Source of the DNA: Xenorhabdus miraniensis
Lineage (GTDB): Bacteria > Pseudomonadota > Gammaproteobacteria > Enterobacterales > Enterobacteriaceae
DNA length: 64,000 nucleotides
Assembly: GCF_002632615.1 (NCBI RefSeq)
Contig: NZ_NITZ01000004.1
Span: 197,077-261,076, forward strand
Direction: 5' to 3'
Shown here: piece after piece, positions 18,703-29,643 of the stretch
Layout of the letters: the number at the start of each line of letters is the position of its first letter
How positions within the stretch are numbered: the first letter of the stretch is position 1
Position numbers and translations under genes: made by a program
Notes under the pieces: generated by a model
The model's database searches: none
What the model was told of the DNA's origin: nothing
Seen by the model: only the letters and a program-made list of their open reading frames with translations

Positions 18703-21579
18703 ATGACTCAGACATTAATCCAACTTGAAAATCAAGGTGAATTCATTCGTCGCCACATTGGTTCTTCTGCTGAACAGCAAACAGAAATGTTGGCGATGGT
18801 TGGTGCAAATTCTCTTGACGATCTGACAAATAAAATCGTTCCCCGCAATATCGCATTGTCAGAACCGCCAGCAATCGGTGAAAGTGCAACAGAACAACAG
18901 GCACTGGCTGAATTAAAGGCAATGGCGGGCCAGAACCAGCGCTATCAATCTTATATTGGCATGGGATACGCACCATCGATACTTCCGCCTGTTATCTTGC
19001 GTAATTTGTTGGAAAATCCAGGCTGGTATACTGCCTATACTCCTTACCAACCGGAAGTTTCTCAAGGGCGGCTGGAAGCTCTGCTCAATTTCCAGCAAGT
19101 TACGATTGACCTGACGGGTTTGGATCTTGCGTCTGCTTCTCTGCTGGATGAAGCAACCGCAGCGGCAGAAGCCATGGCAATGGCAAAACGGATCAGCAAG
19201 TTAAAGAATGCTGAGCGTTTTTTTGTGGCCGATGACATTCATCCACAGACATTAGATGTTGTGCGTACCCGTGCTGAAACATTTGGATTTGAAGTCATTG
19301 TTGATAAAGCAGAAAAAGCACTGGAGCTAGAAGGTGTCTTTGGTGTCCTGTTGCAACAAATTGGCACAACGGGCGAAGTTCACGATTACAGTGATCTCAT
19401 CGTGAAACTGAAAGAACGTAAAATCATTGTCAGCGTCGCGGCAGACTTCATGGCACTAGTCATGCTGACGGCACCGGGTAAACAAGGGGCTGACATTGTA
19501 TTTGGTTCTGCGCAGCGCTTTGGTGTGCCGATGGGATACGGTGGCCCTCACGCCGCCTTCTTTGCCTGCCGTGATGAATTTAAACGTTCCATGCCTGGGC
19601 GTATTATTGGTGTTTCCCGTGATGCAGCGGGTAACAGGGCATTGCGTATGGCAATGCAAACACGTGAGCAACATATTCGCCGTGAAAAAGCGAATTCTAA
19701 TATCTGTACCTCCCAAGTCTTGCTGGCAAATATTGCGGGCATGTATGCGGTTTACCACGGCGAGGAAGGCTTAAAGCGCATCGCTAGCCGTATTCATCGG
19801 CTGACTGATATTTTGGCTGCCGGTTTGCAACAAGCGGGTATCTCACTGCGCCATAAAACATGGTTTGATACGTTGACGGTTGAAGTGGCGGATAAAGCTC
19901 AGGTCTTGGCAAGAGCGGAGAAATCGCAGATTAACCTGCGTACCGATATTTTTGGTGCTGTTGGTGTGTCATTGAGTGAAAAAACCAGCCGCGATGACCT
20001 GATAACCTTATTTCAGGTTCTGACGGGATCTGATGCTGTATTGGATATCGAAACGCTCGATAGCACAATAGCGAATGACAACCAATCTATCCCTGCCAGC
20101 ATGTTGCGTCATGATGAGATTCTGACGCACGATAACTTCCGCCGTTATCACAGTGAAACTGACATGATGCGTTATATGCACAGTCTGGAGCGTAAAGATT
20201 TGGCGTTGAATCAGGCAATGATCCCGTTGGGATCGTGCACCATGAAACTGAATGCGGTCGCAGAAATCACACCGATAACATGGCCTGAATTTACCGACAT
20301 ACATCCTTTCTGCCCGACAGAGCAGGCACAAGGTTATCATCAGTTAATCGGCCAGCTTTCCCATTGGTTGGTGTTATTGACTGGATATGACGCATTTTGT
20401 ATGCAGCCAAATTCGGGGGCGCAAGGGGAATATGCTGGTCTATTGGCGATTCGTCGCTATTACGCCAGCCGTGGTGAGCAGCATCGTCATATTTGCTTAA
20501 TACCAAGTTCAGCGCATGGTACAAACCCTGCCTCGGCACATATGGCAGGCATGACAGTTGTGGTTGTGAACTGTGACAAAGAAGGCAACATTGATCTGAC
20601 CGATTTGCGTGAAAAAGCAGAAAAGCATCGTGACGATCTGGCTTGCATCATGGTGACTTACCCATCGACTCACGGTGTGTATGAAGAAACCATCCGTGAG
20701 GTTTGCGACATTATCCATCAAAATGGTGGTCAGGTTTACCTTGATGGCGCGAACATGAATGCCCAAGTGGGGATCACGACACCGGGTTTCATCGGCGCAG
20801 ATGTTTCACACCTGAATCTGCATAAAACCTTCTGCATTCCACATGGCGGTGGCGGCCCGGGTATGGGGCCGATTGGTGTGAAAAAACACCTTGCGCCATT
20901 TGTGCCCGGTCACTCAGTGGTGGAAATGGATGGCGTTACGACACTGGGGGCGGTATCCGCAGCGCCATTTGGAAGTGCTTCCATTTTGCCGATTAGCTGG
21001 ATGTATATTCGCATGATGGGTGCCAAAGGACTGAAGCAAGCCAGCCAGGTTGCTATCCTGAATGCAAACTACATCGCTGCTCGCCTGAAAGGGGCTTATG
21101 AAATCCTTTATACCGGACGTGATGGTTATGTTGCCCATGAATGTATTCTGGACATTCGCCCATTGAAAGAAGAGTTTGGTATCAGCGAAATGGATATCGC
21201 TAAGCGTCTGATTGACTATGGTTTCCATGCACCAACCATGTCATTCCCTGTTGCGGGTACTTTGATGGTTGAGCCAACGGAATCAGAAAGCAAAGTTGAG
21301 ATTGATCGCTTTATTGACGCAATGCTGGCAATCCGTGAAGAAATCCGCAAAGTGGCAAAAGGGGAATGGACTTTGGAAGATAACCCACTGGTTAACGCGC
21401 CACACATTCAGACTGAACTTGTTTCTGAATGGAATCACGCATACAGCCGTGAAGTTGCCGTTTTCCCAACGGCGGAAACAAAGGCTAACAAATATTGGCC
21501 AACGGTTAAACGTCTGGACGATGTTTACGGTGACCGCAATTTACATTGCTCTTGTGCACCGATTGACGATTATCGTTAA
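18703..21579 (+). CDS. gcvP: Glycine dehydrogenase (decarboxylating), P protein
   Basis: PLP enzyme that decarboxylates glycine and loads the H protein. 958 residues, start [20 protein letters not shown] matching E. coli. Two aminotransferase-like halves; the PLP lysine is in [20 protein letters not shown] (about residue 707). Further landmarks are GSCTMKLNA and [14 protein letters not shown]. Downstream of a terminator-like hairpin, so its level relative to gcvT and gcvH may be lower or separately set. An upstream ATG at 18649 lies inside the hairpin's T-tract and is rejected. Confidence 0.97.
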   Translation: MTQTLIQLENQGEFIRRHIGSSAEQQTEMLAMVGANSLDDLTNKIVPRNIALSEPPAIGESATEQQALAELKAMAGQNQRYQSYIGMGYAPSILPPVILRNLLENPGWYTAYTPYQPEVSQGRLEALLNFQQVTIDLTGLDLASASLLDEATAAAEAMAMAKRISKLKNAERFFVADDIHPQTLDVVRTRAETFGFEVIVDKAEKALELEGVFGVLLQQIGTTGEVHDYSDLIVKLKERKIIVSVAADFMALVMLTAPGKQGADIVFGSAQRFGVPMGYGGPHAAFFACRDEFKRSMPGRIIGVSRDAAGNRALRMAMQTREQHIRREKANSNICTSQVLLANIAGMYAVYHGEEGLKRIASRIHRLTDILAAGLQQAGISLRHKTWFDTLTVEVADKAQVLARAEKSQINLRTDIFGAVGVSLSEKTSRDDLITLFQVLTGSDAVLDIETLDSTIANDNQSIPASMLRHDEILTHDNFRRYHSETDMMRYMHSLERKDLALNQAMIPLGSCTMKLNAVAEITPITWPEFTDIHPFCPTEQAQGYHQLIGQLSHWLVLLTGYDAFCMQPNSGAQGEYAGLLAIRRYYASRGEQHRHICLIPSSAHGTNPASAHMAGMTVVVVNCDKEGNIDLTDLREKAEKHRDDLACIMVTYPSTHGVYEETIREVCDIIHQNGGQVYLDGANMNAQVGITTPGFIGADVSHLNLHKTFCIPHGGGGPGMGPIGVKKHLAPFVPGHSVVEMDGVTTLGAVSAAPFGSASILPISWMYIRMMGAKGLKQASQVAILNANYIAARLKGAYEILYTGRDGYVAHECILDIRPLKEEFGISEMDIAKRLIDYGFHAPTMSFPVAGTLMVEPTESESKVEIDRFIDAMLAIREEIRKVAKGEWTLEDNPLVNAPHIQTELVSEWNHAYSREVAVFPTAETKANKYWPTVKRLDDVYGDRNLHCSCAPIDDYR

Positions 21580-21606
21580 TGACGGTTTAGATTGATTTAT
21601 TGTCAA

Positions 21607-21628
21607 CCCCCGTCTGGTAAGACGGGGG
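21607..21628. terminator. Hairpin between gcvP and the HD gene
   Basis: Perfect 8-bp stem CCCCCGTC/GACGGGGG, six-base loop, between convergent genes. No T-run follows on the plus strand and only a weak one on the minus strand. Confidence 0.55.
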
Positions 21629-21758
21629 AAACAGAGAGCGCAATACAGTAGGTTAAGTTCTGGTAATTGTACTCTCGTTATCATCAGTCGAAAAAACAAA
21701 TGATAGAGATACACCAATTAATATCGATGTTGCACTTGTATCATAGTAATTATGGAAA

Positions 21759-22364
21759 TTATTTCAGCCAGCCTTTTTCCTTCGCTGCTTCTAATTGCGG
21801 TAGAAGGTATTGCCACAGTTCAGGATAACTTTCGGAAACAAAATGGAGCAGGTTGTAAACCTGTTCAAAACGAATGTCATTTTCGATCCAGCTCTGGCCT
21901 TGATTATGCAGGTTCATAAATACCGGCATGACTCTGTCGAGTGTTTTGGCAAAACGCGCTTCAGGGGTGAGGGCATCTTCGTACTCGTGCCACAGTTCCA
22001 GAAAATATTCTCCCTGCGCTTCCGGCAGTAAACCGAAAATACGGTTAGCTGCTTTAACTTCCTGTTCTTGAATGGCTTCACGGGCAGCCAGATCGAATGC
22101 AATCACATCACCGGCATCGATTTCAACAATGTCATGAATGAGAGCCATTTGCACGACGCGACTGATATCCACATCGCCGGCATAAGGAGCAAAGCCGAGA
22201 ACGGCAATAGCGAAGTGCCAGCTATGTTCAGCGGAGTTTTCGTGTCGGGTATTGTTCAGTAATTTCGTTTTGCGATGGACATACTTCAATTTATCCAGTT
22301 CCATGATAAACGCGATAACATCAGTAAAAGGGCCGAAATTAACAGGGGGTACAGCTAATGACAT
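21759..22364 (-). CDS. HD-domain phosphohydrolase
   Basis: 201 residues of the COG1896-type HD superfamily, whose members include 5'-nucleotidases such as YfbR. Metal-site motifs: NSAEHSWHFA (His in the first motif, about residue 47), IHDIVEIDAGD (the HD pair, about 76-77) and a late Asp in KTLDRVMPVF (about 143). Sequence is clearly unlike YfbR, so substrate is open (a nucleoside monophosphate is plausible). It sits between gcvP and ygfZ, a spot occupied by other genes in E. coli. Its start is 16 bases before the end of ygfZ on the same strand, so the two may share a transcript. Confidence 0.85.
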   Translation of the reverse strand: MSLAVPPVNFGPFTDVIAFIMELDKLKYVHRKTKLLNNTRHENSAEHSWHFAIAVLGFAPYAGDVDISRVVQMALIHDIVEIDAGDVIAFDLAAREAIQEQEVKAANRIFGLLPEAQGEYFLELWHEYEDALTPEARFAKTLDRVMPVFMNLHNQGQSWIENDIRFEQVYNLLHFVSESYPELWQYLLPQLEAAKEKGWLK

Positions 22365-22380
22365 ATAGAAACCTCAATAA

Positions 22381-23382
22381 TTATTTTTCTTCGTCTAATG
22401 AGTAAGGTAATGCTTGGATGGTAAGGACATGACCTTCATCTTCACGGACACGGAAAACACTCTCTGTTTCCATATCGTTGTTCATGACAACTTGCACCCA
22501 GACTAAATCGTCAGTCAATTTAACCGCAGCCAGCACTGAACCTGTCCGGCGCCATTTATCACCCAATTGCCATTCCAAATCATCGCCAGCGGCAGGCAAA
22601 GAAGAAGCACTACCCGCCAACCAGTACATAGCTCGCTTATTTGCACCGCGGTACTTGGCACGTGCCACCATCTCCTGACCGGTATAACAACCTTTTTTAA
22701 AGTTGATACTATTTTTGATTGCCTGAAGATTTGTCGCTTGTGGAATAAGCTGTGCGCTGTTGGCTGCATCAATCACAGGAAATCCCGCTTCAATTTCCAG
22801 CGCCAGCCATTGTTGGCTGTCATTCAATTGTGATTGCAACTTCTCGGCAAATGTTTCGGTTAATTGGGCAGCCGTTGTACTGTCTGTAACTAAAAGAAAA
22901 CGTTCAGTAGGAAGTGATAGATGGAGAAGTGTTGTTGCTTCATGTTGGATAACAGGAGATTCAGCATCGGGCAGAACAGGGAAGAAAGTTGCCAGTGCTT
23001 CTCGGCTTCCTGTTCCCGCAACACCTAGCAGGACACTTTCGTCATCTTTGGCAAAAGTCACTTTGGAAAACACAGCATACTTTTTCAATTCAGTTAATTG
23101 CGTGTCCAATACTGAACGACGTTCAATATAGGCAAAACCTTCGCCACGTCGAAACAGACGTAGATTACTCCACATTTTTCCTTTGGCATCACAATGTGCA
23201 GTTAACACATGTTGGTTTTTATCCAAGGAAGCCATATCTGCTGTCACTTGGCCTTGCAGATATTTCTCCGCGTCAGTGCCAATGGCTGTCACCATTCCCC
23301 AATCATCAAGGGAAATTAAAGTCAGTGGGAGTGTTGCCGAAGGGAGGGGAGATTGTGCAGAAAACGGAATTTGGTAAGCCAT
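22381..23382 (-). CDS. ygfZ: tRNA-modifying protein YgfZ (folate-binding)
   Basis: Folate-dependent protein needed for several Fe-S enzymes, including MiaB-dependent tRNA thiomethylation. 333 residues (E. coli 326), GcvT-like fold. The family motif with the essential cysteine is seen as [19 protein letters not shown] (about residues 224-242). Also [16 protein letters not shown] and [15 protein letters not shown]. Divergent from sdhE-ygfX, as in E. coli. Confidence 0.96.
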   Translation of the reverse strand: MAYQIPFSAQSPLPSATLPLTLISLDDWGMVTAIGTDAEKYLQGQVTADMASLDKNQHVLTAHCDAKGKMWSNLRLFRRGEGFAYIERRSVLDTQLTELKKYAVFSKVTFAKDDESVLLGVAGTGSREALATFFPVLPDAESPVIQHEATTLLHLSLPTERFLLVTDSTTAAQLTETFAEKLQSQLNDSQQWLALEIEAGFPVIDAANSAQLIPQATNLQAIKNSINFKKGCYTGQEMVARAKYRGANKRAMYWLAGSASSLPAAGDDLEWQLGDKWRRTGSVLAAVKLTDDLVWVQVVMNNDMETESVFRVREDEGHVLTIQALPYSLDEEK

Positions 23383-23617
23383 AACAACTCCTGCCAGTAA
23401 GCTATCTGAGAAATAACACTAATGGTAAAAGAGAAGTGGCTTCATGCAAAGGGGTTATTCCCGTTATTTACCTTTCAAACATTCGTTGTTGGGTTGTTGC
23501 GATACGCTTCTCAAGTTGTCGATATATCCAGACATTCAGCCGTAGCAGATGATGAAAAACAGGTTAGAATCGTTGATAATCCCGCTTGATAAAAAATGAT
23601 AAAGAGGCTTTTTAAAC

Positions 23618-23884
23618 ATGGATATTGGTAATAAAGCGCGTATTCACTGGGCATGTCGTCGTGGAATGCGTGAATTGGATATTTCTATCATGCCGTTTTT
23701 TGAGTATGAATATGATTCATTGAATGATGACGACAAACGGATTTTCGTTCGCTTGCTGGAGTGTCCGGACCCTGATCTTTTCAACTGGCTTATGAAGCAT
23801 GGGCGTCCTGAAGATGACGAGCTTTTCCATATGGTGCAATTGATCCAGAGCAGAAACCAAGCCCGTGGTCCTGTGGAACAATAA
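23618..23884 (+). CDS. sdhE: FAD assembly factor SdhE
   Basis: 88-residue helical protein that promotes covalent flavinylation of succinate dehydrogenase SdhA and fumarate reductase. Invariant RGMRELD (15-21) and the acidic surface [10 protein letters not shown] are present. Also known as CptB/YgfY. The end overlaps ygfX by 20 bases, the same arrangement as in E. coli, which suggests translational coupling. ERIC-free spacer of 235 bases to divergent ygfZ. Confidence 0.95.
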   Translation: MDIGNKARIHWACRRGMRELDISIMPFFEYEYDSLNDDDKRIFVRLLECPDPDLFNWLMKHGRPEDDELFHMVQLIQSRNQARGPVEQ

Positions 23885-24293
23885 AGTAAGCCTCTCCCGC
23901 CAGACTTACCTGTTTTCTATCGGTGCACATGGCGGCATCGCTGTGGCGGCCTTATTGGCGCCGTGGCCGGCAAACGGTATTTTTTTCTGGCTCCCATTGC
24001 TTGCGATTATCATGATTAGTTGGATATGGAGCCAGAAAAATATTCGCCAGTGTCAGGGGCGACTGATGCTGTTTAAGGGCAATAAAGTGCACTGGCAAAA
24101 AGCAGCGTGGAGTATCGCTCAACCACCGTGGTTTAGCCGCTATGGAATGGTCGTTATACTCCATGCTTTTGTGCAGGCAGAAAATGTACGCCATCAACCA
24201 CCGGTCAGATTGTGGGTGGCATCAGATAGTCTGTCACCAGAAGCATGGCGCCATCTAAACCAGCTTATGCGCCAATATTCTGTTAAAAAATAG
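23865..24293 (+). CDS. ygfX: YgfX/CptA membrane protein
   Basis: 142 residues, GTG start inside the end of sdhE, reading [13 protein letters not shown] as in E. coli MVLW. Two closely spaced N-terminal membrane helices (about 15-55) followed by a cytoplasmic part with the conserved [10 protein letters not shown]. The E. coli homologue was described as the toxin partner of YgfY, acting on FtsZ/MreB; later work favours flavin assembly for the partner, so the role is debated. Confidence 0.9.
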   Translation: MVLWNNKVSLSRQTYLFSIGAHGGIAVAALLAPWPANGIFFWLPLLAIIMISWIWSQKNIRQCQGRLMLFKGNKVHWQKAAWSIAQPPWFSRYGMVVILHAFVQAENVRHQPPVRLWVASDSLSPEAWRHLNQLMRQYSVKK

Positions 24294-24314
24294 CTAAAAA
24301 GATCGTTGGGATCG

Positions 24315-24836
24315 TTAGAATAGTGCTTCCATTTCAGCCAATATCTGCATACACCATTCACTTAAACGTTCATCGGTTTGTTCGAACTGGTTTACATCAT
24401 CCAGAGCTAGCCCGACAAACTGCTTACCATCGTCAGATAGCGGTTTTGGACTGGTAAACTCATAACCTTCTGTTGGCCAGAAACCAATAAACTGTACACC
24501 TGTTGGTCGCAGGTAATGATACAGCATGCCTAACGCATCCAAAAACCATTCACCGTAATCGATCTGATCTCCCATGCCATACATGGCAACGATTTTTCCT
24601 GCCAGATTCAATGACGGAAGCTGGTCCCAAATAGCCAGCCAATCTTCTTGCAGTTCTCCGAAATCCCAGGTTGGGATACCGAGGATCAAGACAGAATACT
24701 CTTCCATCAATTGCGGATCGCAATCCTTGACATTATGCAGATCAATGAGATCTTCACCGAGTATATCGCGTATTTTTTCTGCTACCATTTCTGTATAGCA
24801 TGTACTGGAGCCGTAAAAGAGACCAATTTTCATCAT
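24315..24836 (-). CDS. fldB: Flavodoxin 2
   Basis: FMN electron carrier, 173 residues. FMN phosphate loop [18 protein letters not shown], first aromatic loop [14 protein letters not shown], second loop [16 protein letters not shown], and [12 protein letters not shown] typical of long-chain flavodoxins. Two successive ATG codons (24836, 24833) are equally possible; no strong SD. Divergent from xerD and downstream of ygfX in opposite orientation, as in E. coli. Confidence 0.95.
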   Translation of the reverse strand: MMKIGLFYGSSTCYTEMVAEKIRDILGEDLIDLHNVKDCDPQLMEEYSVLILGIPTWDFGELQEDWLAIWDQLPSLNLAGKIVAMYGMGDQIDYGEWFLDALGMLYHYLRPTGVQFIGFWPTEGYEFTSPKPLSDDGKQFVGLALDDVNQFEQTDERLSEWCMQILAEMEALF

Positions 24837-24939
24837 TATTTATCAGGAAATGTCGAATATCAGGGGTGGCATTGTAACAGAATAATCGCTTTTTCAGGCA
24901 TAATAGCCGATTGGAAGGCGCATATAGAAAGGAGGGCTT

Positions 24940-25926
24940 GTGCCAAGAAAACACAACCTATCAGAAAGCCATTTATCAGAAAAAAGTTCATCAGAAAACA
25001 ATTCTCAGAAACAACATCCAACGGAACCGCATCCAGCGGCTAATCCCCTGATAGAACAATTTCTCGATACCATCTGGTTGGAAAAAGATTTGGCTGAGAA
25101 TACGCTGGTTTCTTATCGGCTTGATTTACAAGCTCTGAACAATTGGCTGGTGCATTATGACCATAATTTACTTTCTGTACAGTCTATAGAGCTACAATCA
25201 TTTTTGGCTGAACGGGTAGATGGCGGTTATAAAGCGAGTAGTTCAGCCCGCTTGCTAAGTGCAATGCGACGGTTGTTTCAGTATCTTTATCGTGAAAGAA
25301 TGCGGGAAGATGATCCAACTGCGTTATTATCTGCGCCTAAATTGCCTAAACGTCTGCCCAAAGATTTAAGCGAAAAACAAGTTGAGAATTTGCTCAACGC
25401 GCCCGTGACTGACCAGCCGATTGAACTGCGGGATAAAGCTATGCTTGAAGTGCTTTATGCGTGTGGATTACGAGTCTCGGAATTGGTTGGTCTGACGCTA
25501 TCGGATGTGAGTTTACGTCAAGGTGTGGTCAGGATAATCGGTAAGGGAAATAAGGAAAGATTAGTCCCTTTAGGGGAAGAAGCAGTTTACTGGCTGGAAA
25601 ATTATCTTGAGCATGGGCGTCCTTGGTTATTGAATGGTGCGGTATCTGATGTATTTTTCCCCAGTAAGCGGGGAACGAAGATGACACGCCAAACTTTTTG
25701 GCATCGGATCAAACACTATGCCGTATTGGCCGAAATTGATGCCGAACGCTTGTCACCCCATGTTTTGCGCCATGCTTTTGCAACACACTTACTTAATCAT
25801 GGCGCTGACTTACGCGTTGTGCAGATGTTACTGGGCCATAGTGATCTCTCTACAACTCAGATTTACACTCATGTAGCAACCGAACGCCTTAAGGTGCTAC
25901 ATCAACAACATCATCCTCGCGGATAA
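24940..25926 (+). CDS. xerD: Tyrosine recombinase XerD with a repeat-built N-terminal extension
   Basis: Resolves chromosome dimers at dif with XerC under FtsK control. 328 residues against 298 in E. coli: the extra ~30 come first and are rich in Ser, Glu, His and Asn. Core-binding domain from about residue 37 (IEQFLDTIWLEKDLAENTL). Catalytic set present: Arg in CGLRVSELVG, Lys in GKGNKERLVPLG, His/Arg in SPHVLRHAFATH, His in LLGHSDLSTTQIYTHV and Tyr in the same segment. GTG start with AAAGGAGGG seven bases upstream makes the extension likely to be translated. Followed by dsbC-recJ. Confidence 0.95.
   Translation: MPRKHNLSESHLSEKSSSENNSQKQHPTEPHPAANPLIEQFLDTIWLEKDLAENTLVSYRLDLQALNNWLVHYDHNLLSVQSIELQSFLAERVDGGYKASSSARLLSAMRRLFQYLYRERMREDDPTALLSAPKLPKRLPKDLSEKQVENLLNAPVTDQPIELRDKAMLEVLYACGLRVSELVGLTLSDVSLRQGVVRIIGKGNKERLVPLGEEAVYWLENYLEHGRPWLLNGAVSDVFFPSKRGTKMTRQTFWHRIKHYAVLAEIDAERLSPHVLRHAFATHLLNHGADLRVVQMLLGHSDLSTTQIYTHVATERLKVLHQQHHPRG
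24960..25019 (+). repeat. In-frame 15-base repeat at the xerD 5' end
   Basis: Four units of 15 bases beginning (A)TCAGAAA (24960, 24975, 24990, 25005) encode SESHL-SEKSS-SENNS-QKQHP. The period is five codons, so length change keeps the frame. Confidence 0.75.
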
Positions 25927-25958
25927 CTGCGGAGAAAGATGCCAATAAGGAACAAACA

Positions 25959-26660
25959 ATGAAGAAAATTGCGTTTTGCCTTTCTTTAATACTGACTGCT
26001 TTTGCCAGCAATGCGTTCGCTGATGAAAGTCCTATCAATAAGTCACTGTCTAAAATGGGAATCAAGGCAGAAAAGATTACCCCATCACAGCTTTCTGGCG
26101 TGAGTGCAGTTTTAACTGATCACGGCATTATTTATATGTCTAATGATGGTAAATATTTGTTACAGGGACCACTGTATGAAATTAGTGGCAAAACACCCAA
26201 GAATGTCAGTAATCAAGTTTTGGTTAAAAAACTGGATGCTTTGAAAAATCAAATGATTATTTACAAAGCACCGAAAGAAAAACACGTTGTTACTGTCTTT
26301 ACTGACATCACTTGTGGTTATTGTCGTAAGCTGCATGAAAGCATGCAGGAGTATAACGATCTGGGGATTACTGTTCGTTATCTGGCATTTCCTCGTCATG
26401 GCCTGCAACATGAATCAGCCAAAGAGATGCAGTCTATTTGGTGCAGCGCGACACCGAACAAATCTCTCAATGCGGTTTTCAAAGGTGATAAGGTTTCTCC
26501 AATTAAAGAATGCAAAACTGATGTCGCAAAACAATATCAGCTAGGCTTGCAATTTGGCGTTCAGGGTACACCAGCGATTATCCTTGAAGATGGTAGTGTG
26601 ATTGGGGGTTATTTGTCGCCGAAAGATTTATTAGCTATGTTGGATCAGCGTGGTGAATAA
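25959..26660 (+). CDS. dsbC: Thiol:disulfide interchange protein DsbC
   Basis: Periplasmic disulfide isomerase, kept reduced by DsbD. 233 residues with a Sec signal (MKKIAFCLSLILTAFASNAFA). N-terminal dimerisation domain, linker helix, then the thioredoxin-like domain with active site CGYC in TDITCGYCRKLHE (about 113-118) and cis-Pro loop GVQGTPAIIL. Between xerD and recJ, six bases before the recJ start, as in E. coli. Confidence 0.96.
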   Translation: MKKIAFCLSLILTAFASNAFADESPINKSLSKMGIKAEKITPSQLSGVSAVLTDHGIIYMSNDGKYLLQGPLYEISGKTPKNVSNQVLVKKLDALKNQMIIYKAPKEKHVVTVFTDITCGYCRKLHESMQEYNDLGITVRYLAFPRHGLQHESAKEMQSIWCSATPNKSLNAVFKGDKVSPIKECKTDVAKQYQLGLQFGVQGTPAIILEDGSVIGGYLSPKDLLAMLDQRGE

Positions 26661-26666
26661 CTGATA

Positions 26667-28400
26667 ATGTCTCAAGAAACACAACTCCGCCGCCGACCGG
26701 AGGCGGATTTCAGCCATCTTCCCAACAATATTCATCCGTTATTGCGCCGCTTATATGCCATGCGTGGTATACGTCAGGCGGATGAACTGGAGCGCGGAGC
26801 AAAGGGATTGCTTAATTACCAATCCCTTAACGGCATTGAACAGGCAGTTGCTTTGCTTATCACCGCATTGCGTGAACATTGGCGTATTGTGATCGTCGGA
26901 GATTTCGATGCAGATGGGGCAACCAGCACCGCATTGTGCATTCGTGCGTTGCGTGCAATGGGATATCGTAGTCTTGATTATCTTGTCCCCAACCGTTTTG
27001 AAGATGGTTATGGCCTGAGCGTTCAGGTTGTTGATGAAGTCGTCAAAAAAGGCGCAGAGCTGATTATCACAGTGGATAATGGGATCTCATCCCATGATGG
27101 TGTCGCTGTGGCACATCAACACGGTATTAAAGTTATTGTCACCGATCACCATTTGCCGGGTGAAATATTGCCCGCCGCAGATGCCATTATCAATCCCAAT
27201 TTGGCTGATTGTGCCTTTCCTTCCAAAGCACTGGCGGGTGTTGGCGTTGCATTTTATCTGATGTCCGCACTCAGGGCGGAATTACGCCAATTGTCATGGT
27301 TTGAGCAGCAAGGCATACCATTACCTAATCTGGCGGAATTACTGGATTTAGTGGCATTAGGCACAGTAGCAGATGTGGTTCCCCTTGATACCAATAATCG
27401 TATTTTAGTATATCAAGGACTAAATCGCATTCGGGCAGGGCGATGCTGTGCGGGAATACGGGCACTGCTTGAAGTTTCCAAACGAGAATCCACAAAACTG
27501 GCTGCCAGTGATTTGGGTTTTGCATTAGGGCCACGATTAAATGCTGCCGGACGTCTGGATGATATGTCTGTTGGGGTGGCGTTACTGCTGACAGATGACA
27601 TGATGCAAGCGCGCCAGATTGCTTGTGAGTTGGATGGCTTGAACCAGACTCGTCGGGAAATTGAACAAGGCATGCAGCAAGAAGCCTTGCAGATTTGCGA
27701 TAAAATCGAACGTACCCATACCCAATTACCCTATGGTCTGGCGATTTACCATCCTGAATGGCATCAGGGCGTAGTGGGTATTTTGGCCTCGCGTATTAAA
27801 GAACGTTTTCACCGTCCGGTTATCGCTTTTGCCCCTGCTGGTGATGGTACGCTAAAAGGATCAGGCCGCTCTGTACATGGCTTACATATGCGTGATGCGC
27901 TTGAACGCCTTGATACCCTGCATCCGGGATTGATGTTGAAATTTGGTGGTCATGCGATGGCAGCGGGATTGTCGATTGAACAAGACAAATTTGACCTATT
28001 TCAGCGCCATTTTTCTGCATTAGTGGCAGATTGGCTGGATATCGCCCAACTTGAAGGTGTGGTCTGGAGTGATGGGGAACTGGCATTGGATGAGTTGACG
28101 CTGGAGGTTGCAGAAATCCTGCGTGATGGTGGCCCGTGGGGACAGGCATTTGCAGAGCCAGTATTTGACGGCAAATTCAAGTTGCTACAACAGCGAATTG
28201 TTGGTGAAAACCATCTGAAAGTGATGCTTGAACCATTAAATGGTGGACCAATGCTGGATGGCATCGCATTTAATATCGATGTTAATCGCTGGCCGGATAA
28301 CAGCGTCAAAACGGCAGAACTGGCTTATAAATTGGATATTAACGAATTTCGTGGTAATCGGGATGTACAGCTTTTGATCCAACATATTTGGCCTTACTGA
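26667..28400 (+). CDS. recJ: Single-stranded-DNA-specific exonuclease RecJ
   Basis: 5'-3' ssDNA exonuclease of the RecF pathway and mismatch repair. 577 residues. DHH phosphoesterase motifs: VGDFDADGATSTAL (I), DNGISSHDGV (II), VTDHHLPGEILPA (III, the DHH) and GTVADVVPLD (IV); DHHA1 motif GSGRSVHGLHMRDAL and FGGHAMAAGLS follow, then the OB-fold. Start MSQETQLRRRPEAD fits the family. It is followed by prfB behind a ~135-base spacer. Confidence 0.96.
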   Translation: MSQETQLRRRPEADFSHLPNNIHPLLRRLYAMRGIRQADELERGAKGLLNYQSLNGIEQAVALLITALREHWRIVIVGDFDADGATSTALCIRALRAMGYRSLDYLVPNRFEDGYGLSVQVVDEVVKKGAELIITVDNGISSHDGVAVAHQHGIKVIVTDHHLPGEILPAADAIINPNLADCAFPSKALAGVGVAFYLMSALRAELRQLSWFEQQGIPLPNLAELLDLVALGTVADVVPLDTNNRILVYQGLNRIRAGRCCAGIRALLEVSKRESTKLAASDLGFALGPRLNAAGRLDDMSVGVALLLTDDMMQARQIACELDGLNQTRREIEQGMQQEALQICDKIERTHTQLPYGLAIYHPEWHQGVVGILASRIKERFHRPVIAFAPAGDGTLKGSGRSVHGLHMRDALERLDTLHPGLMLKFGGHAMAAGLSIEQDKFDLFQRHFSALVADWLDIAQLEGVVWSDGELALDELTLEVAEILRDGGPWGQAFAEPVFDGKFKLLQQRIVGENHLKVMLEPLNGGPMLDGIAFNIDVNRWPDNSVKTAELAYKLDINEFRGNRDVQLLIQHIWPY

Positions 28401-28535
28401 ACTGCTTGAATCTGATGATGTGGTAAATCTCTGGAAATGCTATAAACCCAGTGATAGATCCGTTAGAATACGCGGTTCGAAAATATCCATGCGACCATCA
28501 TTTATTCATAATACACAACGTATAAGACACGAAAT

Positions 28536-29634
28536 ATGTTTGAAATTAATCCGGTAAAAAACCACATTCAGGACCTGTCTGAGCGGACAGCAGTTCTGAG
28601 GGGGTATCTTTGACTATGATGCCAAGAAAGAACGCTTAGAAGAAGTTAATGCTGAACTGGAACAGCCTGATGTCTGGAATGAACCGGAACGGGCACAGGC
28701 GTTGGGTAAAGAGCGTTCATCACTGGAAAGCATCGTAGAAACCATCGATCAACTTGATCAGGGATTGGAAGATGTAAACGGTCTGCTGGAATTGGCCGTT
28801 GAGGCTGATGACGAAGAGACCTTCAATGAAGCAGTCGCTGAATTGGAACAGTTAGAAGAAAAACTGGGCCAGCTTGAATTCCGTCGTATGTTCTCCGGCG
28901 AATATGACAACGCAAACTGTTATCTGGATCTTCAGGCAGGTTCTGGCGGTACAGAAGCGCAGGATTGGGCCAGCATGTTGATGCGTATGTACCTGCGTTG
29001 GGCTGAATCCAAGGGCTTTAAGACAGAAATCATTGAAGAATCTGATGGTGACGTTGCAGGTTTGAAATCCGCCACTATCAAGATCATGGGTGAATATGCT
29101 TACGGCTGGCTGCGTACAGAAACAGGCGTTCATCGCTTGGTACGTAAGAGCCCGTTTGACTCAGGTGGCCGCCGTCACACATCATTCAGTTCTGCCTTCA
29201 TCTACCCAGAAGTAGATGATGATATTGATATTGAAATCAATCCGGCTGATTTACGTATTGATGTATACCGCGCCTCTGGTGCTGGTGGTCAGCACGTCAA
29301 CAAAACTGAATCGGCTGTACGTATCACCCACGTACCGACTGGCACCGTCACTCAATGTCAGACAGATCGTTCTCAGCATAAAAACAAAGACCAGGCGATG
29401 AAACAGTTGAAAGCGAAACTGTACGAACTGGAAATGCTGAAGAAGAATGCTGATAAACAAGCAATGGAAGAAAACAAATCGGATATTGGTTGGGGCAGTC
29501 AGATCCGCTCTTACGTTTTGGATGATTCCCGCATTAAAGACTTGCGCACCGGTGTAGAAACCCGTAATACGCAATCTGTGCTGGATGGAGATTTGGACAA
29601 ATTCATTGAAGCAAGCTTAAAAGCTGGCCTATGA
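28536..29634 (+). CDS. prfB: Peptide chain release factor 2 (programmed +1 frameshift)
   Basis: RF2, which terminates at UGA and UAA. Read as join(28536..28610, 28612..29634), 365 residues, the E. coli length. The first 25 codons ([20 protein letters not shown]...) end at in-frame TGA 28611-28613. The slippery CTT TGA C, with the internal SD-like AGGGGG (28599-28604) three bases before CTT, is the classic autoregulatory site: low RF2 lets the ribosome slip. GGQ peptidyl-hydrolysis motif in [15 protein letters not shown] frame starting at 28702 is only part of the gene. lysS follows nine bases later. Confidence 0.97.
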
Positions 29635-29643
29635 GGAACTAAA

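Noticed and set aside
28702..29634. prfB as a gene starting at 28702, or as a pseudogene with a TGA
   Set aside because: The upstream ATG, in-frame TGA and slippery site are the known programmed frameshift.
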